NCBI RefSeq assembly: GCF_023516215.1
Contig: NZ_CP097349.1
Span: 2,604,001-2,668,000 of the forward strand
From: Cytobacillus pseudoceanisediminis
Lineage (GTDB): Bacteria; Bacillota; Bacilli; Bacillales; Cytobacillaceae
DNA length: 64,000 bases
Direction: 5' to 3'
The notes beneath the pieces are model-generated. The model worked only from the letters and a program-made list of their open reading frames with translations, searched no databases and was not told the origin of the DNA. This document shows, piece after piece, positions 50,534-58,997 of the stretch; position 1 is the stretch's first letter, and each line of letters opens with the position of its first letter. A program made the position numbers and the translations under genes.

Positions 50534-51763
50534 TCAGGTACGATAGCTTGCATTGATTTTGACATAATCATAGGATAAGTCACATCCCCAGGCCTTCCCT
50601 TTGCCTGCTCCCTGGTGAAGATTCACAGTAATCTGAATGGCGGCATTTGATAAGTACTCTTTTGCTTCTTCTTCAGAAAATGCCAGTGGAACACTATTTT
50701 TCAGCATGACTATAGGTCCGATTGCGATATCTACCGAAGACGGATCAATAGCTGGCTGGCTCTGTCCGATTGCCCCGATAATTCTGCCCCAATTGGCATC
50801 CGCTCCATATATAGCAGTCTTAACAAGGTTCGAGCCGACAATCTGTTTAGCAATCATTCTGGCATCGTCATCCGACTTTGTCCCTGATACCTCCACTTCT
50901 ATCAGCTTTGTTGCTCCCTCACCATCTTTTGCAATCTGTTTGGCAAGACTTTCACTCGTTTGAGAAAGCATCTGTATAAATACATCCCAATCTGGATGGT
51001 TCGGCGAAAGTTTATTTATACCGCTGGTTCCATTGGCCATGACCAATACCATATCATTTGTTGAGGTATCTCCATCAACGGTTATCTGATTGAATGTTCG
51101 ATCGGTAACCTGTTTCAATGCAAATTGCAAATCTCCGCAGTCTATATTTGCATCTGTTGTGATAAACGCAAGCATGGTTGCCATATTGGGATGAATCATT
51201 CCAGACCCCTTTGCCGAGCCGCCCATTGTAACGGTTTTCCCATCGATTACTGCCGAATAGCAGCACTTCTTCATCACTAAATCCGTTGTTAATATAGCTG
51301 TTTGAAAATCCTCTGAGTGTAATGCCTCATTGCCTGGCTTCAGCATCTTAATGCCCTCTTCTATCTTATCCATCTGCATATATTCTCCAATGACACCAGT
51401 AGAGGCAACCGCCACATGCTGTTCCTTTAAATTGAATTTATCTGCAGCTGATTTTCTCATTTGATAAGCATCCTTTAGCCCCTGGTCCCCTGTACAGGCA
51501 TTGGCACATGCACTATTTACTATAACAGCCTGAATGAGGCCTTCTGCTGCAATGCTTTCCTGAGTAACTTTTAAAGGGGCAGCCTGAAAATGGCTTGTTG
51601 TATAGACAGCTGCACATTGTGCAGGAGTATCGCTTAATATAATTCCCAGGTCCTTTTTTGAATAGCGCAGCCCTGCATGGACGCCAGCTGCGGTAAAGCC
51701 TTTCGGTGTTATGATGCTTCCTGTCGGCAGTTCGGTTACTTCAGTTTGAGATACTAATTGCAT
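50534..51763 (-). CDS. argJ: Glutamate N-acetyltransferase/amino-acid acetyltransferase ArgJ
   Basis: 409 residues. The self-cleavage site is in KGSGMIHPNMATMLAFITTD, with cleavage before the Thr of ATML giving alpha and beta chains. VDGDTSTNDMVLVMANG and the C-terminal YDYVKINASYRT are typical. Recycles the acetyl group between ornithine and glutamate. 13 bp from both neighbours. Confidence 0.96.
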   Translation of the reverse strand: MQLVSQTEVTELPTGSIITPKGFTAAGVHAGLRYSKKDLGIILSDTPAQCAAVYTTSHFQAAPLKVTQESIAAEGLIQAVIVNSACANACTGDQGLKDAYQMRKSAADKFNLKEQHVAVASTGVIGEYMQMDKIEEGIKMLKPGNEALHSEDFQTAILTTDLVMKKCCYSAVIDGKTVTMGGSAKGSGMIHPNMATMLAFITTDANIDCGDLQFALKQVTDRTFNQITVDGDTSTNDMVLVMANGTSGINKLSPNHPDWDVFIQMLSQTSESLAKQIAKDGEGATKLIEVEVSGTKSDDDARMIAKQIVGSNLVKTAIYGADANWGRIIGAIGQSQPAIDPSSVDIAIGPIVMLKNSVPLAFSEEEAKEYLSNAAIQITVNLHQGAGKGKAWGCDLSYDYVKINASYRT

Positions 51764-51776
51764 TTATCTTTCCTCC

Positions 51777-52808
51777 TTATGGATAGAGCGGTACAAATCC
51801 GAGACCTGCTTTTTCATCCAATTTGCTCATAATATTGGCATTTTGTACAGCCTGCCCGGCTGCTCCCTTCATTAAATTATCAATCACTGAAACTATTGTC
51901 AGTCTGCCCGTTCTGGAATCCACATGAACACCTATATCGCAAAAATTAGAGCCTGCCACCTCTTTTACGGAAGGGAAAGAATTTTCAGGACGAATTCGAA
52001 TAAACGGCTGTTTTTCATAAACTGATTGATAAAGTTCAAGAATTTGAGAAGAAGTGTATTCTTTTGTCAGCTGAACATAGCTGGTTGTCATAATGCCTCT
52101 TGTGATAGGAAGAAGATGGGTCGTGAATGTAATCGGCTTTAGAGCGGAATTCCATTTCATCAGCTGCTGTTCGATCTCAGGTGTATGCTGGTGCTGGTTT
52201 ACCTTATAAACACGCAGGTTTTCATTAGCTTCTGCATAGCTTGTTGATCTTGAAAGCGCCCTTCCTGCCCCTGACACACCGGACTTTGCATCGACCACAA
52301 TGCTATCGGGCTTTATTAAATTTTCTTTTACAACTGGTGCAAGACTTAACAGAGCAGCTGTTGGATAGCACCCAGGATTAGATATGATTTCTGCGGAAGC
52401 TATTTCGTCATGATGCCACTCAGGAAGCCCATATACTGCTTTTTCTACCAGAGATTCGTTAGCAGGAGTGTGTTTATACCACTCCAGATAGGCTTGAGCT
52501 GGGATTCGAAGATCACCGGAAAGGTCAATTACCTTTATATTCTTGCCTGAAAAATTTTCAGCAAGTTTCCCTGATACTCCAGATGGTGTTGCCAGAAAAA
52601 CAATATCAGACTGGTCTGCTATTTGAGCTGGATCAATCCCCTGTAAGTTCTTGTCAATGATTTCATATAGATGGGGATATTCATTCCAAATGGGCAGATC
52701 TTCTTTCGTTGAATGAATCGATTTAATATTAAATTCTGGATGCTGTTTAAGGATACGGAGCAATTCCGCACCCCCATATCCGGTTGTTCCGATGATTGAA
52801 ACGTTCAT
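51777..52808 (-). CDS. argC: N-acetyl-gamma-glutamyl-phosphate reductase
   Basis: 343 residues from the ATG at 52808 (MNVSIIGTTGYGGAELLRIL) after GGAAGGAGCAATT. NADP-binding GTTGYGG (residues 7-13), catalytic Cys in ISNPGCYPTAALLSLAP (about 147), active-site His in FTTHLLPITRGI. First gene of the arginine operon. Confidence 0.96.
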   Translation of the reverse strand: MNVSIIGTTGYGGAELLRILKQHPEFNIKSIHSTKEDLPIWNEYPHLYEIIDKNLQGIDPAQIADQSDIVFLATPSGVSGKLAENFSGKNIKVIDLSGDLRIPAQAYLEWYKHTPANESLVEKAVYGLPEWHHDEIASAEIISNPGCYPTAALLSLAPVVKENLIKPDSIVVDAKSGVSGAGRALSRSTSYAEANENLRVYKVNQHQHTPEIEQQLMKWNSALKPITFTTHLLPITRGIMTTSYVQLTKEYTSSQILELYQSVYEKQPFIRIRPENSFPSVKEVAGSNFCDIGVHVDSRTGRLTIVSVIDNLMKGAAGQAVQNANIMSKLDEKAGLGFVPLYP

Positions 52809-52830
52809 AATTGCTCCTTCCACACTTAAT

Positions 52831-52854
52831 TGTATATTTAATCATTTATATACA
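52831..52854. promoter_or_regulatory. Candidate ArgR/AhrC operator upstream of argC
   Basis: Imperfect 24-bp dyad TGTATATTTAATCATTTATATACA, 23 bp before the argC start and downstream of its promoter. A second AT-rich ATTCATAAATATGTAT element overlaps on the upstream side. ARG boxes are AT-rich imperfect palindromes with TGAAT/ATTCA arms; position fits repression, sequence match is moderate. Confidence 0.55.
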
Positions 52855-52878
52855 TATTTATGAATTTATGTTTCTCTT

Positions 52879-52907
52879 ATTATAGAAACTGAAAGAAAAA
52901 ATTGCAA
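52879..52907 (-). promoter_or_regulatory. argC operon promoter
   Basis: Minus strand TTGCAA (52907-52902), exactly 17 bp, TATAAT (52884-52879): near-consensus SigA promoter about 70 bp upstream of argC. Confidence 0.85.
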
Positions 52908-52977
52908 CCTATTTTACTGAAGTTTTAAAGATTTCTAATATTTATTTATACTCAGCACAGCTATTTCTGGATAAATT

Positions 52978-53007
52978 AAAAAACCGGCCTGGTCAGGCCG
53001 GTCTTTA
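52978..53007 (-). terminator. Terminator after ywiC-like gene
   Basis: AAACCGGCCT GG TCAGGCCGGTCTTT stem, overlapping the stop codon, with an A-run giving U's on the minus strand. Confidence 0.85.
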
Positions 53008-53724
53008 ATTATGAATGGCAAGTAATAACATGAAAAAGAATATGGCTGCATTCGCAATTTCATATATCCCAATTTTTTTAGGTGTAAATGATTTCCCATA
53101 AAATGTAATGGACCGAAAAAGGCTGGGAAGAAACGCTGCAGATACAATCCATCCACCTGCCAGCAGCCAGAGGATCGGTACCGCAGCATGAAAGATCCAC
53201 GAAATCCATTTGAAGGAAATGTTTTTCTTTTCCCTGATCATTGATTTTACATAGAAGGTGCTTCCGGCAAAAAATGAAATGGAAGCTGCAAATACTGTCC
53301 AGGCCAGCGGTGTAATTTCCCCATGCGGCAAATAGCTGCTCGCAAGGCCTGCTATGGAAAAGGCACTAATGGCACTAAAGTCGTTACCCAATGCCCTATC
53401 TCTGTTATTAGACGAATAGCGTGCATTAATGATAAAAAAAGGAATCATAAGAAGTCCAAATATGATAATCGACGGCCTTGCCAGTAAAGGGAATAATAGC
53501 AGTAAAATAGCCGGAACCAAATAAATAATAGCCCACTTTGCATAAAAAGCCATCCTTTTTCTTTTAAATAGAAGAAGGCCAGGATAAGTAGCCAGATATA
53601 ATAATATCCATCCTAAAAAAAACGGGATATGAGACCAAATAATATCAGATGCCGCCGCCCCGAGCCAAAATGGCAGGATCAGCATTGCCCAGGCTCCATG
53701 CTGTTTTGGCATAAATAACTTCAT
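53005..53724 (-). CDS. YwiC-like integral membrane protein
   Basis: 239 residues from the ATG at 53724, 8 bases after GGGGAGG. About seven hydrophobic helices. The opening FMPKQHGAWAMLILPFWLG is characteristic of the YwiC-like family, encoded next to fnr/nar genes in Bacillus. NARYSSNNRDRALGNDF lies in a central loop; the pattern recalls UbiA-type prenyltransferase membrane folds, but this is only a resemblance. It has its own Fnr-type promoter. Function unknown. Confidence 0.8.
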   Translation of the reverse strand: MKLFMPKQHGAWAMLILPFWLGAAASDIIWSHIPFFLGWILLYLATYPGLLLFKRKRMAFYAKWAIIYLVPAILLLLFPLLARPSIIIFGLLMIPFFIINARYSSNNRDRALGNDFSAISAFSIAGLASSYLPHGEITPLAWTVFAASISFFAGSTFYVKSMIREKKNISFKWISWIFHAAVPILWLLAGGWIVSAAFLPSLFRSITFYGKSFTPKKIGIYEIANAAIFFFMLLLAIHN

Positions 53725-53755
53725 CCATAATACCTCCCCGCTGCTTTCTGCCAAT

Positions 53756-53798
53756 AATATATAATTTTCCGCGTAAATAATAAGTGAAGATTATCACT
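53756..53798 (-). promoter_or_regulatory. Fnr-type promoter of ywiC-like gene
   Basis: Dyad AGTGA-AGATTA-TCACT at 53783-53798, centre 53790.5. The -10 (minus strand TATATT, 53761-53756) has its centre 32 bp downstream, which places the dyad at about -41.5. Confidence 0.78.
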
Positions 53799-53841
53799 GG
53801 TAAACAAATCGCCACAAAACGTTCAACTTTTAGAGAATTAT

Positions 53842-53875
53842 TAAAAACAGCTCCAAAAAAATGGACTGTTTTGTT
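53842..53875 (-). terminator. Terminator after moeA-mobB
   Basis: AAAACAGCTCC/GGACTGTTTT stem with an A-rich loop, just after the mobB stop. Confidence 0.75.
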
Positions 53876-53880
53876 TAATT

Positions 53881-54423
53881 TTATTTCTTTTTCTTACTTT
53901 CGCTCACTAAATACTCAATAATCCACTCAGTGCCTTTGGGATCACGGATGCTGAAAAACGGAGTTTCCAAATCTGCAGCCTTGTGCTTAATCACTTTATC
54001 TTCCCAGCAGAAGAGTGCACAGATATTTGTCAGTTCCTCTATAAGGTACCTATCTTCATCACTTCTGAGCATGAGTGCTTTAGGGTATGAAGCCTTTTTA
54101 TGACCTTCAATAAGCACTACATCAGGCTGCAGCTGCACGGCAATATTAATTTGCTCCTCCAGGCTCCAGCTTTTCTTCTCAGCTTGTAAAAGCAGTCTGC
54201 CGCCACCCTCAACAATTGAAGCGTCTGCTCCTGATTCAATATGATTGCTGGAATCCTTTCCTTCTGGGGTTTCGGGTTTGCCTCCATGACCATGATGCTT
54301 AATGGTAACGACAGAAAGGCCCTTCCCTTTTAATCCGGAAATTATTTTGTTAACCAATGTTGTTTTTCCACTGTTTTGATAGCCGGATACCTGAAAAATA
54401 ACAGGTTCCTTTACCATGGCCAT
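53881..54423 (-). CDS. mobB: Molybdopterin-guanine dinucleotide biosynthesis protein MobB
   Basis: 180 residues. P-loop GYQNSGKTTLVNKII (residues about 14-28), then VVTIKHHGHGG, KDSSNHIESGADASIVEGGGR and DVVLIEGHKKASYPK, all typical of the MobB GTPase. It assists attachment of GMP to molybdopterin for bis-MGD enzymes such as nitrate reductase. The start overlaps moeA by 13 bp, so the two are an operon. Confidence 0.93.
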   Translation of the reverse strand: MAMVKEPVIFQVSGYQNSGKTTLVNKIISGLKGKGLSVVTIKHHGHGGKPETPEGKDSSNHIESGADASIVEGGGRLLLQAEKKSWSLEEQINIAVQLQPDVVLIEGHKKASYPKALMLRSDEDRYLIEELTNICALFCWEDKVIKHKAADLETPFFSIRDPKGTEWIIEYLVSESKKKK

Positions 54424-55676
54424 TCGCTTCCTTCATGGTCCTCAAGCAATAGCACCTCAACAATGTCGCCCATGCCATAGCCTCTAGTTCCGCCGGGCAG
54501 AATCATTAGTGAATTCGCGCCGGCGAGACTCATCACAATGTTTGATTTATCCACTCCGCTTGGCGCCGCAACCAGTCTGCCTCCTGAATAATTCACAGCT
54601 GTCCGGACAAATCGTGTAAATGGATTTGCTTTTGGAAACTCAGCCACGAGCTCTGCAGTTTCTTTTCTTAAATGCGGCTTCTCAGAGAACAGCATTTTCC
54701 GGATAATCGGTCTTGCAAAAAGCTCAAATCCGACATAGCAGGCAGAAGGATTTCCGGAAAGTCCAAACAAAAGCTTCCCTTCATGCTGGGCAACTGTAGT
54801 CACACTTCCGGGCCGCATCGCAACTTTATTGAAAAGGACCTCTGCCCCAAGCTTTTCGTAAATGCCCGGCAGATAATCAAAATCGCCTACAGATACACCG
54901 CCAGTAGTAATCAGTATATCCACGCTGTTCAATGCTTCTTTCACAGCATCGAAACATGTATCAAATTCATCAGGGAGCTTTCCATAATAAATAACTTCCG
55001 CCCCAGCCCTTTCAATTTGGGCTGTAATCATATGGGCATTGCTGTTTCTGATTTTCCCTGGCTGCAGCGGTTCGTGTACTTCCAATAGCTCTGTGCCTGT
55101 TGCAAATAATCCGATAACAGGCTTCTTTGCAACCGGTACTTCGGCATAGCCAAAGGTAGCAAGAATAGCCTGAATTCCCGGGTTGATTTTTGTCCCCTTC
55201 TTGACCAGTGAATCTCCTTTTTTCGCATCTTCGCCCTTGAAGGAAACATTGTCTCCACTATTATAGGAGCGTTTAATGGACATAAAATTCTTACCGTCTT
55301 CTTCATATGCTTTTGCCAGCTCGAGCATTACTACGGCATCACATTCTTCAGGCATTTGCGCACCAGTCATAATTCTCACAGCCTGGAATGGACCAATGTT
55401 TTTGGAAGTTACATGCCCTGCGCCAATATGATCTACTACCTCAAATACTGCGGGATTTTCCATTGAAGCTTCCTTTGTATCTGCTGAACGAACAGCAAAT
55501 CCATCATATGGTGATCGGTCAAAATGAGGGACATCATGGGTCGCTTTTAAGTCTTCTGCAAGAAAACGACCGTTGCTTTCATTAATGGATATGTATTCTG
55601 CACTTCCTTTTAATTGATAGGCCATGATTTTTTTTACTGCTTCCCCAACAGGAATGGGAGTTCTTTTTTCCAGCAT
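54411..55676 (-). CDS. moeA: Molybdopterin molybdotransferase MoeA
   Basis: 421 residues, the usual length. Domain signatures: HFDRSPYDGFAVRSADT, GAGHVTSKNIGPFQAVRIMTGA, GDNVSFKGEDAKKGD, and the catalytic MoCF domain with LITTGGVSVGDFDYL and LLFGLSGNPSACYVGFELF. Inserts molybdate into adenylyl-molybdopterin. Transcribed with mobB from an Fnr-type promoter. Confidence 0.95.
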   Translation of the reverse strand: MLEKRTPIPVGEAVKKIMAYQLKGSAEYISINESNGRFLAEDLKATHDVPHFDRSPYDGFAVRSADTKEASMENPAVFEVVDHIGAGHVTSKNIGPFQAVRIMTGAQMPEECDAVVMLELAKAYEEDGKNFMSIKRSYNSGDNVSFKGEDAKKGDSLVKKGTKINPGIQAILATFGYAEVPVAKKPVIGLFATGTELLEVHEPLQPGKIRNSNAHMITAQIERAGAEVIYYGKLPDEFDTCFDAVKEALNSVDILITTGGVSVGDFDYLPGIYEKLGAEVLFNKVAMRPGSVTTVAQHEGKLLFGLSGNPSACYVGFELFARPIIRKMLFSEKPHLRKETAELVAEFPKANPFTRFVRTAVNYSGGRLVAAPSGVDKSNIVMSLAGANSLMILPGGTRGYGMGDIVEVLLLEDHEGSEWPW

Positions 55677-55723
55677 TATATCAGCTCCTATGTACTTTTC
55701 TTAACGCTTTTTCTATTTCAATT

Positions 55724-55766
55724 ATTATAAACGTACATGAAAACTTATAACATGACAATCATCACA
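55724..55766 (-). promoter_or_regulatory. Fnr-type promoter of moeA-mobB
   Basis: Dyad on the minus strand TGTGA-TGATTG-TCATG (55766-55751), centre 55758.5. -10 TATAAT (55729-55724) centred 32 bp downstream. One half-site is perfect and the other weak. Confidence 0.68.
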
Positions 55767-55857
55767 CTTTCAGTTTCATATGTGCATGGTTTTACCCAAA
55801 GGCCGTTTTCGTAAGGTTTGTTGCTTTTTCTATATTATTTACTGAGTTGATTGTAGT

Positions 55858-56064
55858 GGAAGGTGCGAGATCCTCGAAAATGCACTCGCATTTTCTTCGT
55901 GCGGTGTTTACTCAAGGGAGCTTACTCAATGTCCTGCGGGAGTAGCGGGACAGGTGAGACCCCGCAGACGCGGAGCGTTGAGGAGGCTCACCGCCCGCCC
56001 CGCGGAAAGCGAGCAGCCTGGAGCGGAAATCAACGGACAACATTGATAGGCAAAGAACAACAAT
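55858..56064. repeat. GC-rich structured intergenic repeat
   Basis: A roughly 200-bp island that is clearly GC-rich against an AT-rich surround. CTGCGGGAGTAGCGGGACAG, GTGAGACCCCGCAG and AGGCTCACCGCC form nested inverted repeats (CTGCGGG/CCCGCAG and GGTGAG/CTCACC). The sequence family is one I know as recurring between genes in many Bacillus genomes. Its open frame on the plus strand is not a gene. Confidence 0.7.
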
Positions 56065-56111
56065 TTATGCGAAAATAGCCTACCCAAAAAACTTTATAAA
56101 AAGCCTGCAAG

Positions 56112-56154
56112 TGTGATGCCCGTCACCAAATTAAAAAGGAAATTCGTTTATTCT
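56112..56154 (+). promoter_or_regulatory. Fnr-type promoter of the ric gene
   Basis: Dyad TGTGA-TGCCCG-TCACC at 56112-56127, centre 56119.5; -10 TATTCT at 56149-56154, centre 32 bp downstream. The ATG lies 36 bp past the -10. Confidence 0.82.
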
Positions 56155-56189
56155 TTAGATAGTTCACAAGATAGAAGGAGGAAAATTCA

Positions 56190-56882
56190 ATGACCATACA
56201 TCTTACAGAAGACCGTCTGGTAAAAGATATTGTAAATGAATTTCCAAAGACAAGTGATGTTTTTAAACGTCATCGCATTGATTTTTGCTGCGGTGGAAAT
56301 ATTCCGCTGGTGCGTGCAGTTTCTGATCAGTCTGCAGATATGGAGGTTCTGATAAAAGAACTGAACGAGGTTATTCAGAAGGAAAACCAAACCGATGATT
56401 TAGAGGTTTGGACAGACAGTGCATCAGAAGACATTATTGAACATGTGATCAATCGATATCATCGTCCTCTTGAGGAGGAACTATCGCTATTAAGCCCGTA
56501 TGTAACAAAGGTTTCAAGAGTCCATGGAGAAAGCCATGAGGAGCTTTTAAAAGTCCACCAATTATTCTTTGAGCTGAAGCATGAGCTTCTTGAACATACT
56601 TCTAAAGAGGAAGAGTCAGTTTTTCCAATGCTCCTGAAGCTTGAAGATCCTCAGGTTGAAAATCGCAAAGAAATCATCAGCTATATCCGGGAGCTTGAGA
56701 AAGAGCATGATCATGCAGGTTCAATTTTAAAGGAATTAAGAGAAATTACATCTGATTATACTCCACCTTCAGATGCATGCGGATCGTACCGTCTAGTGTA
56801 TAAGCGGCTGGAAGATCTGGAAAGCCAAACCTTCATGCATGTTCACCTTGAGAATAACATTCTTTTTCCAAGATATTTATAA
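56190..56882 (+). CDS. Iron-sulfur cluster repair di-iron protein (RIC/ScdA/YtfE)
   Basis: 230 residues. N-terminal ScdA-N (DUF542) domain with FPKTSDVFKRHRIDFCCGGN, including the Cys pair. Then a haemerythrin-like di-iron four-helix domain whose ligands lie in VINRYHRPLEEEL, VHGESHEEL, ELKHELLEHTSKEEESVFP, LEKEHDHAGSIL and FMHVHLENNILFPRYL. Repairs Fe-S clusters damaged by nitric oxide or oxidative stress. Its Fnr-type promoter and the Moco gene neighbours fit nitrate/nitrite respiration. Confidence 0.93.
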   Translation: MTIHLTEDRLVKDIVNEFPKTSDVFKRHRIDFCCGGNIPLVRAVSDQSADMEVLIKELNEVIQKENQTDDLEVWTDSASEDIIEHVINRYHRPLEEELSLLSPYVTKVSRVHGESHEELLKVHQLFFELKHELLEHTSKEEESVFPMLLKLEDPQVENRKEIISYIRELEKEHDHAGSILKELREITSDYTPPSDACGSYRLVYKRLEDLESQTFMHVHLENNILFPRYL

Positions 56883-56889
56883 ACATTAC

Positions 56890-56922
56890 GATCTGCAGCC
56901 AATAACGGCTGCAGTTTTTTTG
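56890..56922 (+). terminator. Terminator after ric
   Basis: CTGCAGCC AATAAC GGCTGCAG followed by TTTTTTT. Confidence 0.88.
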
Positions 56923-56994
56923 CAGTCTGAACGACAAAATAAAAAGCCTGCCCGCCTATGTCCATTTCTCGTGACAAAGCAAAGCATGCTTTTT

Positions 56995-58009
56995 TTATCC
57001 TCCAATATAGGACATTTCAATTTTTTCCTGCTGGCAATGGTCTCTTCAGTCCGTTCGTCTGAATATCTGTCTTTTCTGCCGTTCCAAATATTAACAATCC
57101 GATCAGTAATTTCTTCATCCGTGGCGCCTTTTCTCATAAATCCCTTCAGATCATGTCCTTCTCCATTAAATAGGCATGTAAAAATTTGGCCGTTTGCTGA
57201 CAATCTTGAACGTGTGCAGCTTGAACAGAAAGATTCAGAAACAGATGTAATAAACCCAACATCTACATCAGTATCCTTATAACGGTATCGCTTGGCAACC
57301 TCTCCGAAATAATCCGGATCTACCGGTTCCAATAAATAATGTTCCTTTAAAATGTCATAAATTTCTTTTTTGGTAACAACCTCGTCCATCTTCCAGCCGT
57401 TTGTACTGCCGACATCCATGTATTCAATAAAGCGGAGCTGTAAGCCGTTATCTTTGCAGAACTTAGCCATCGGGACAATTTCAGAATCATTCAGGCCTTT
57501 TTTAACAACCATATTAAGCTTGACGCCAAGCCCTGCTTCTTTTGCTGCCTCGATTCCTTTAAGAACTGGTTTGACACCCACATTGCGTCCGTTTATTTTT
57601 CCAAACAGCTCATCATCCAAACTGTCCAGACTGATGTTAACCCTCACCAGCCCTGCTTCCTTTAAATCTTTCGCATGTTTGGGCAGCAATACACCATTTG
57701 TGGTAAGACCTATATCTTTTAAGCCCTCAATGTCTGAAAGCATTTTTACAAGTTTAGGCATATCCTTTCTCATAAGAGGTTCTCCGCCTGTTAACCTGAT
57801 CTTCTCCACACCAAGGCTTACAAAAATTTTAGCCAGCCGTTCAATTTCTTCATAGCTCAGAAGTTCATTTTTGGAAGGAAAGCGAAATCCGGGCCGAAGA
57901 CTTCTGCCGGCATGCAGTATTGACAGCGGAAATTACAGCGGTCAATGACAGAAATACGAAGATCTCTTAAAGGTCTATTCAATTTATCTTTAACGATTGT
58001 TTTAGCCAT
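56995..58009 (-). CDS. moaA: GTP 3',8-cyclase MoaA, two frameshifts
   Basis: Repaired length 338 residues. Radical SAM enzyme of the first Moco step. The N-terminal [17 protein letters not shown] gives the CxxxCxxC [4Fe-4S] motif, in the frame upstream of 57868. Adding one base to the five-T run there gives [23 protein letters not shown] and joins [11 protein letters not shown]. The C-terminal cluster Cys are in [23 protein letters not shown]. Adding one base in the six-T run 57021-57026 converts an off-frame tail into [12 protein letters not shown], the usual GG end, with the stop at 56995. Start ATG 58009, with a GGAG site. Confidence 0.92.
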
Positions 58010-58295
58010 TTCGTTCAACTCCATATAAAGAGTGACTTAAATAAGCTTTCTATACAGATGTATATTTTAGCCTTTCCCTTAAAATAACAGAAATAACCCG
58101 GTATCTCAAATTAAGGGCTTCTACTATTAGAACATACAATCGTTTCAATGTTAATAGGGAATTGTTTATATAATAACAAAGACACACCATTTCAATAGAA
58201 AATGCCACAATAAAGACACAAAAGCCGGCAATGTTTTCACTATACAAATGATATTATTGTGAAAAAAGACAGTTGTTTTATGAAGGAGGATTAAT

Positions 58296-58968
58296 ATGGC
58301 TCGCACAGCCATTAAACCGACACATTCCATAGAGATTAAAGAGCTTCTTCATTTTGCAGACCGGCGTATGAAAACCTCCAAAGGGGCTTACATTTTTCAG
58401 GAAGGTATGGATGCTGCTGAACTTTATATTATACTTTCAGGCAAGATACAAATCAGCAAGATAACAGCTGATGGCAGAGAACTTACCTTCAGGTTATGCG
58501 GAGAAAATGAAATTATTGGCGAGCTTACCCTATTTACCAGTAACCCTAAATATTTAAGTAGCTGTGATAAAAAAAGATGTCCTGGAAAAGGAGATATTTA
58601 ATAATAGCACATTGGCTTATGAATTTATGAAATGGATGAGCGACCACTTTCGTAATACTCAGACCAAATTTAGAGATCTCGTCCTTAACGGAAAAAAAGG
58701 TGCCCTGTATTCAACCCTTATCAGAATGACTAACAGCTATGGCATAAAAGTTAAGGATGGCATACTCATTGATCTGCCCCTTACGAATCAAGATCTTGGG
58801 AATTTCTGCGGCACATCCAGGGAAAGCACCAACCGGATACTGGGTGAACTGAAAAAAGACAGCATCATTACCATTCTAAATGGAAAAATCACAGTCAAAG
58901 ATCTTCAATATTTAAAAAATGAAATAGGCTGTGAAAACTGCCCTGCCGTATATTGCAGCATCGAGTAG
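58296..58968 (+). pseudogene. fnr: Crp/Fnr-family regulator Fnr, disrupted by a ~26-bp deletion
   Basis: Anaerobic activator of the Bacillus Fnr type. The cNMP-binding-like domain (AYIFQEGMDAAELYIILSGKIQ, ENEIIGELTLFTSNPKY) is in one frame to about 58559. The HTH domain (TNQDLGNFCGTSRESTNRILGELKKD) and the C-terminal cluster cysteines (GCENCPAVYC) continue in another from about 58561. Compared with B. subtilis Fnr, about 8-9 residues (AKVLEDGEV region) are absent at the join. The shift is 2 mod 3, consistent with a 26-nt loss. No homopolymer is involved, unlike the other breaks in the window. ATG after AAGGAGG. Either a real null allele or an assembly fault. Confidence 0.8.
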
Positions 58969-58997
58969 GAGTGCATCCAAACGGCACTCCCTTTCTT
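58966..58997. terminator. Terminator between fnr and radical SAM gene
   Basis: GGAGTGC ATCCAAAC GGCACTCC stem followed by CTTTCTTTT; the two genes converge. Confidence 0.75.

Noticed and set aside
55863..56078. 71-residue open frame in the GC-rich element
   Set aside because: It lies wholly inside a dispersed structured repeat, has no ribosome site, and its Arg/Pro-rich composition reflects base content.
58200..58290. Rex or Fnr site in the moaA-fnr gap (TTGTGAAAAAAG)
   Set aside because: Only one half-site is present; the opposite arm does not match, and no -10 lies at the expected distance.
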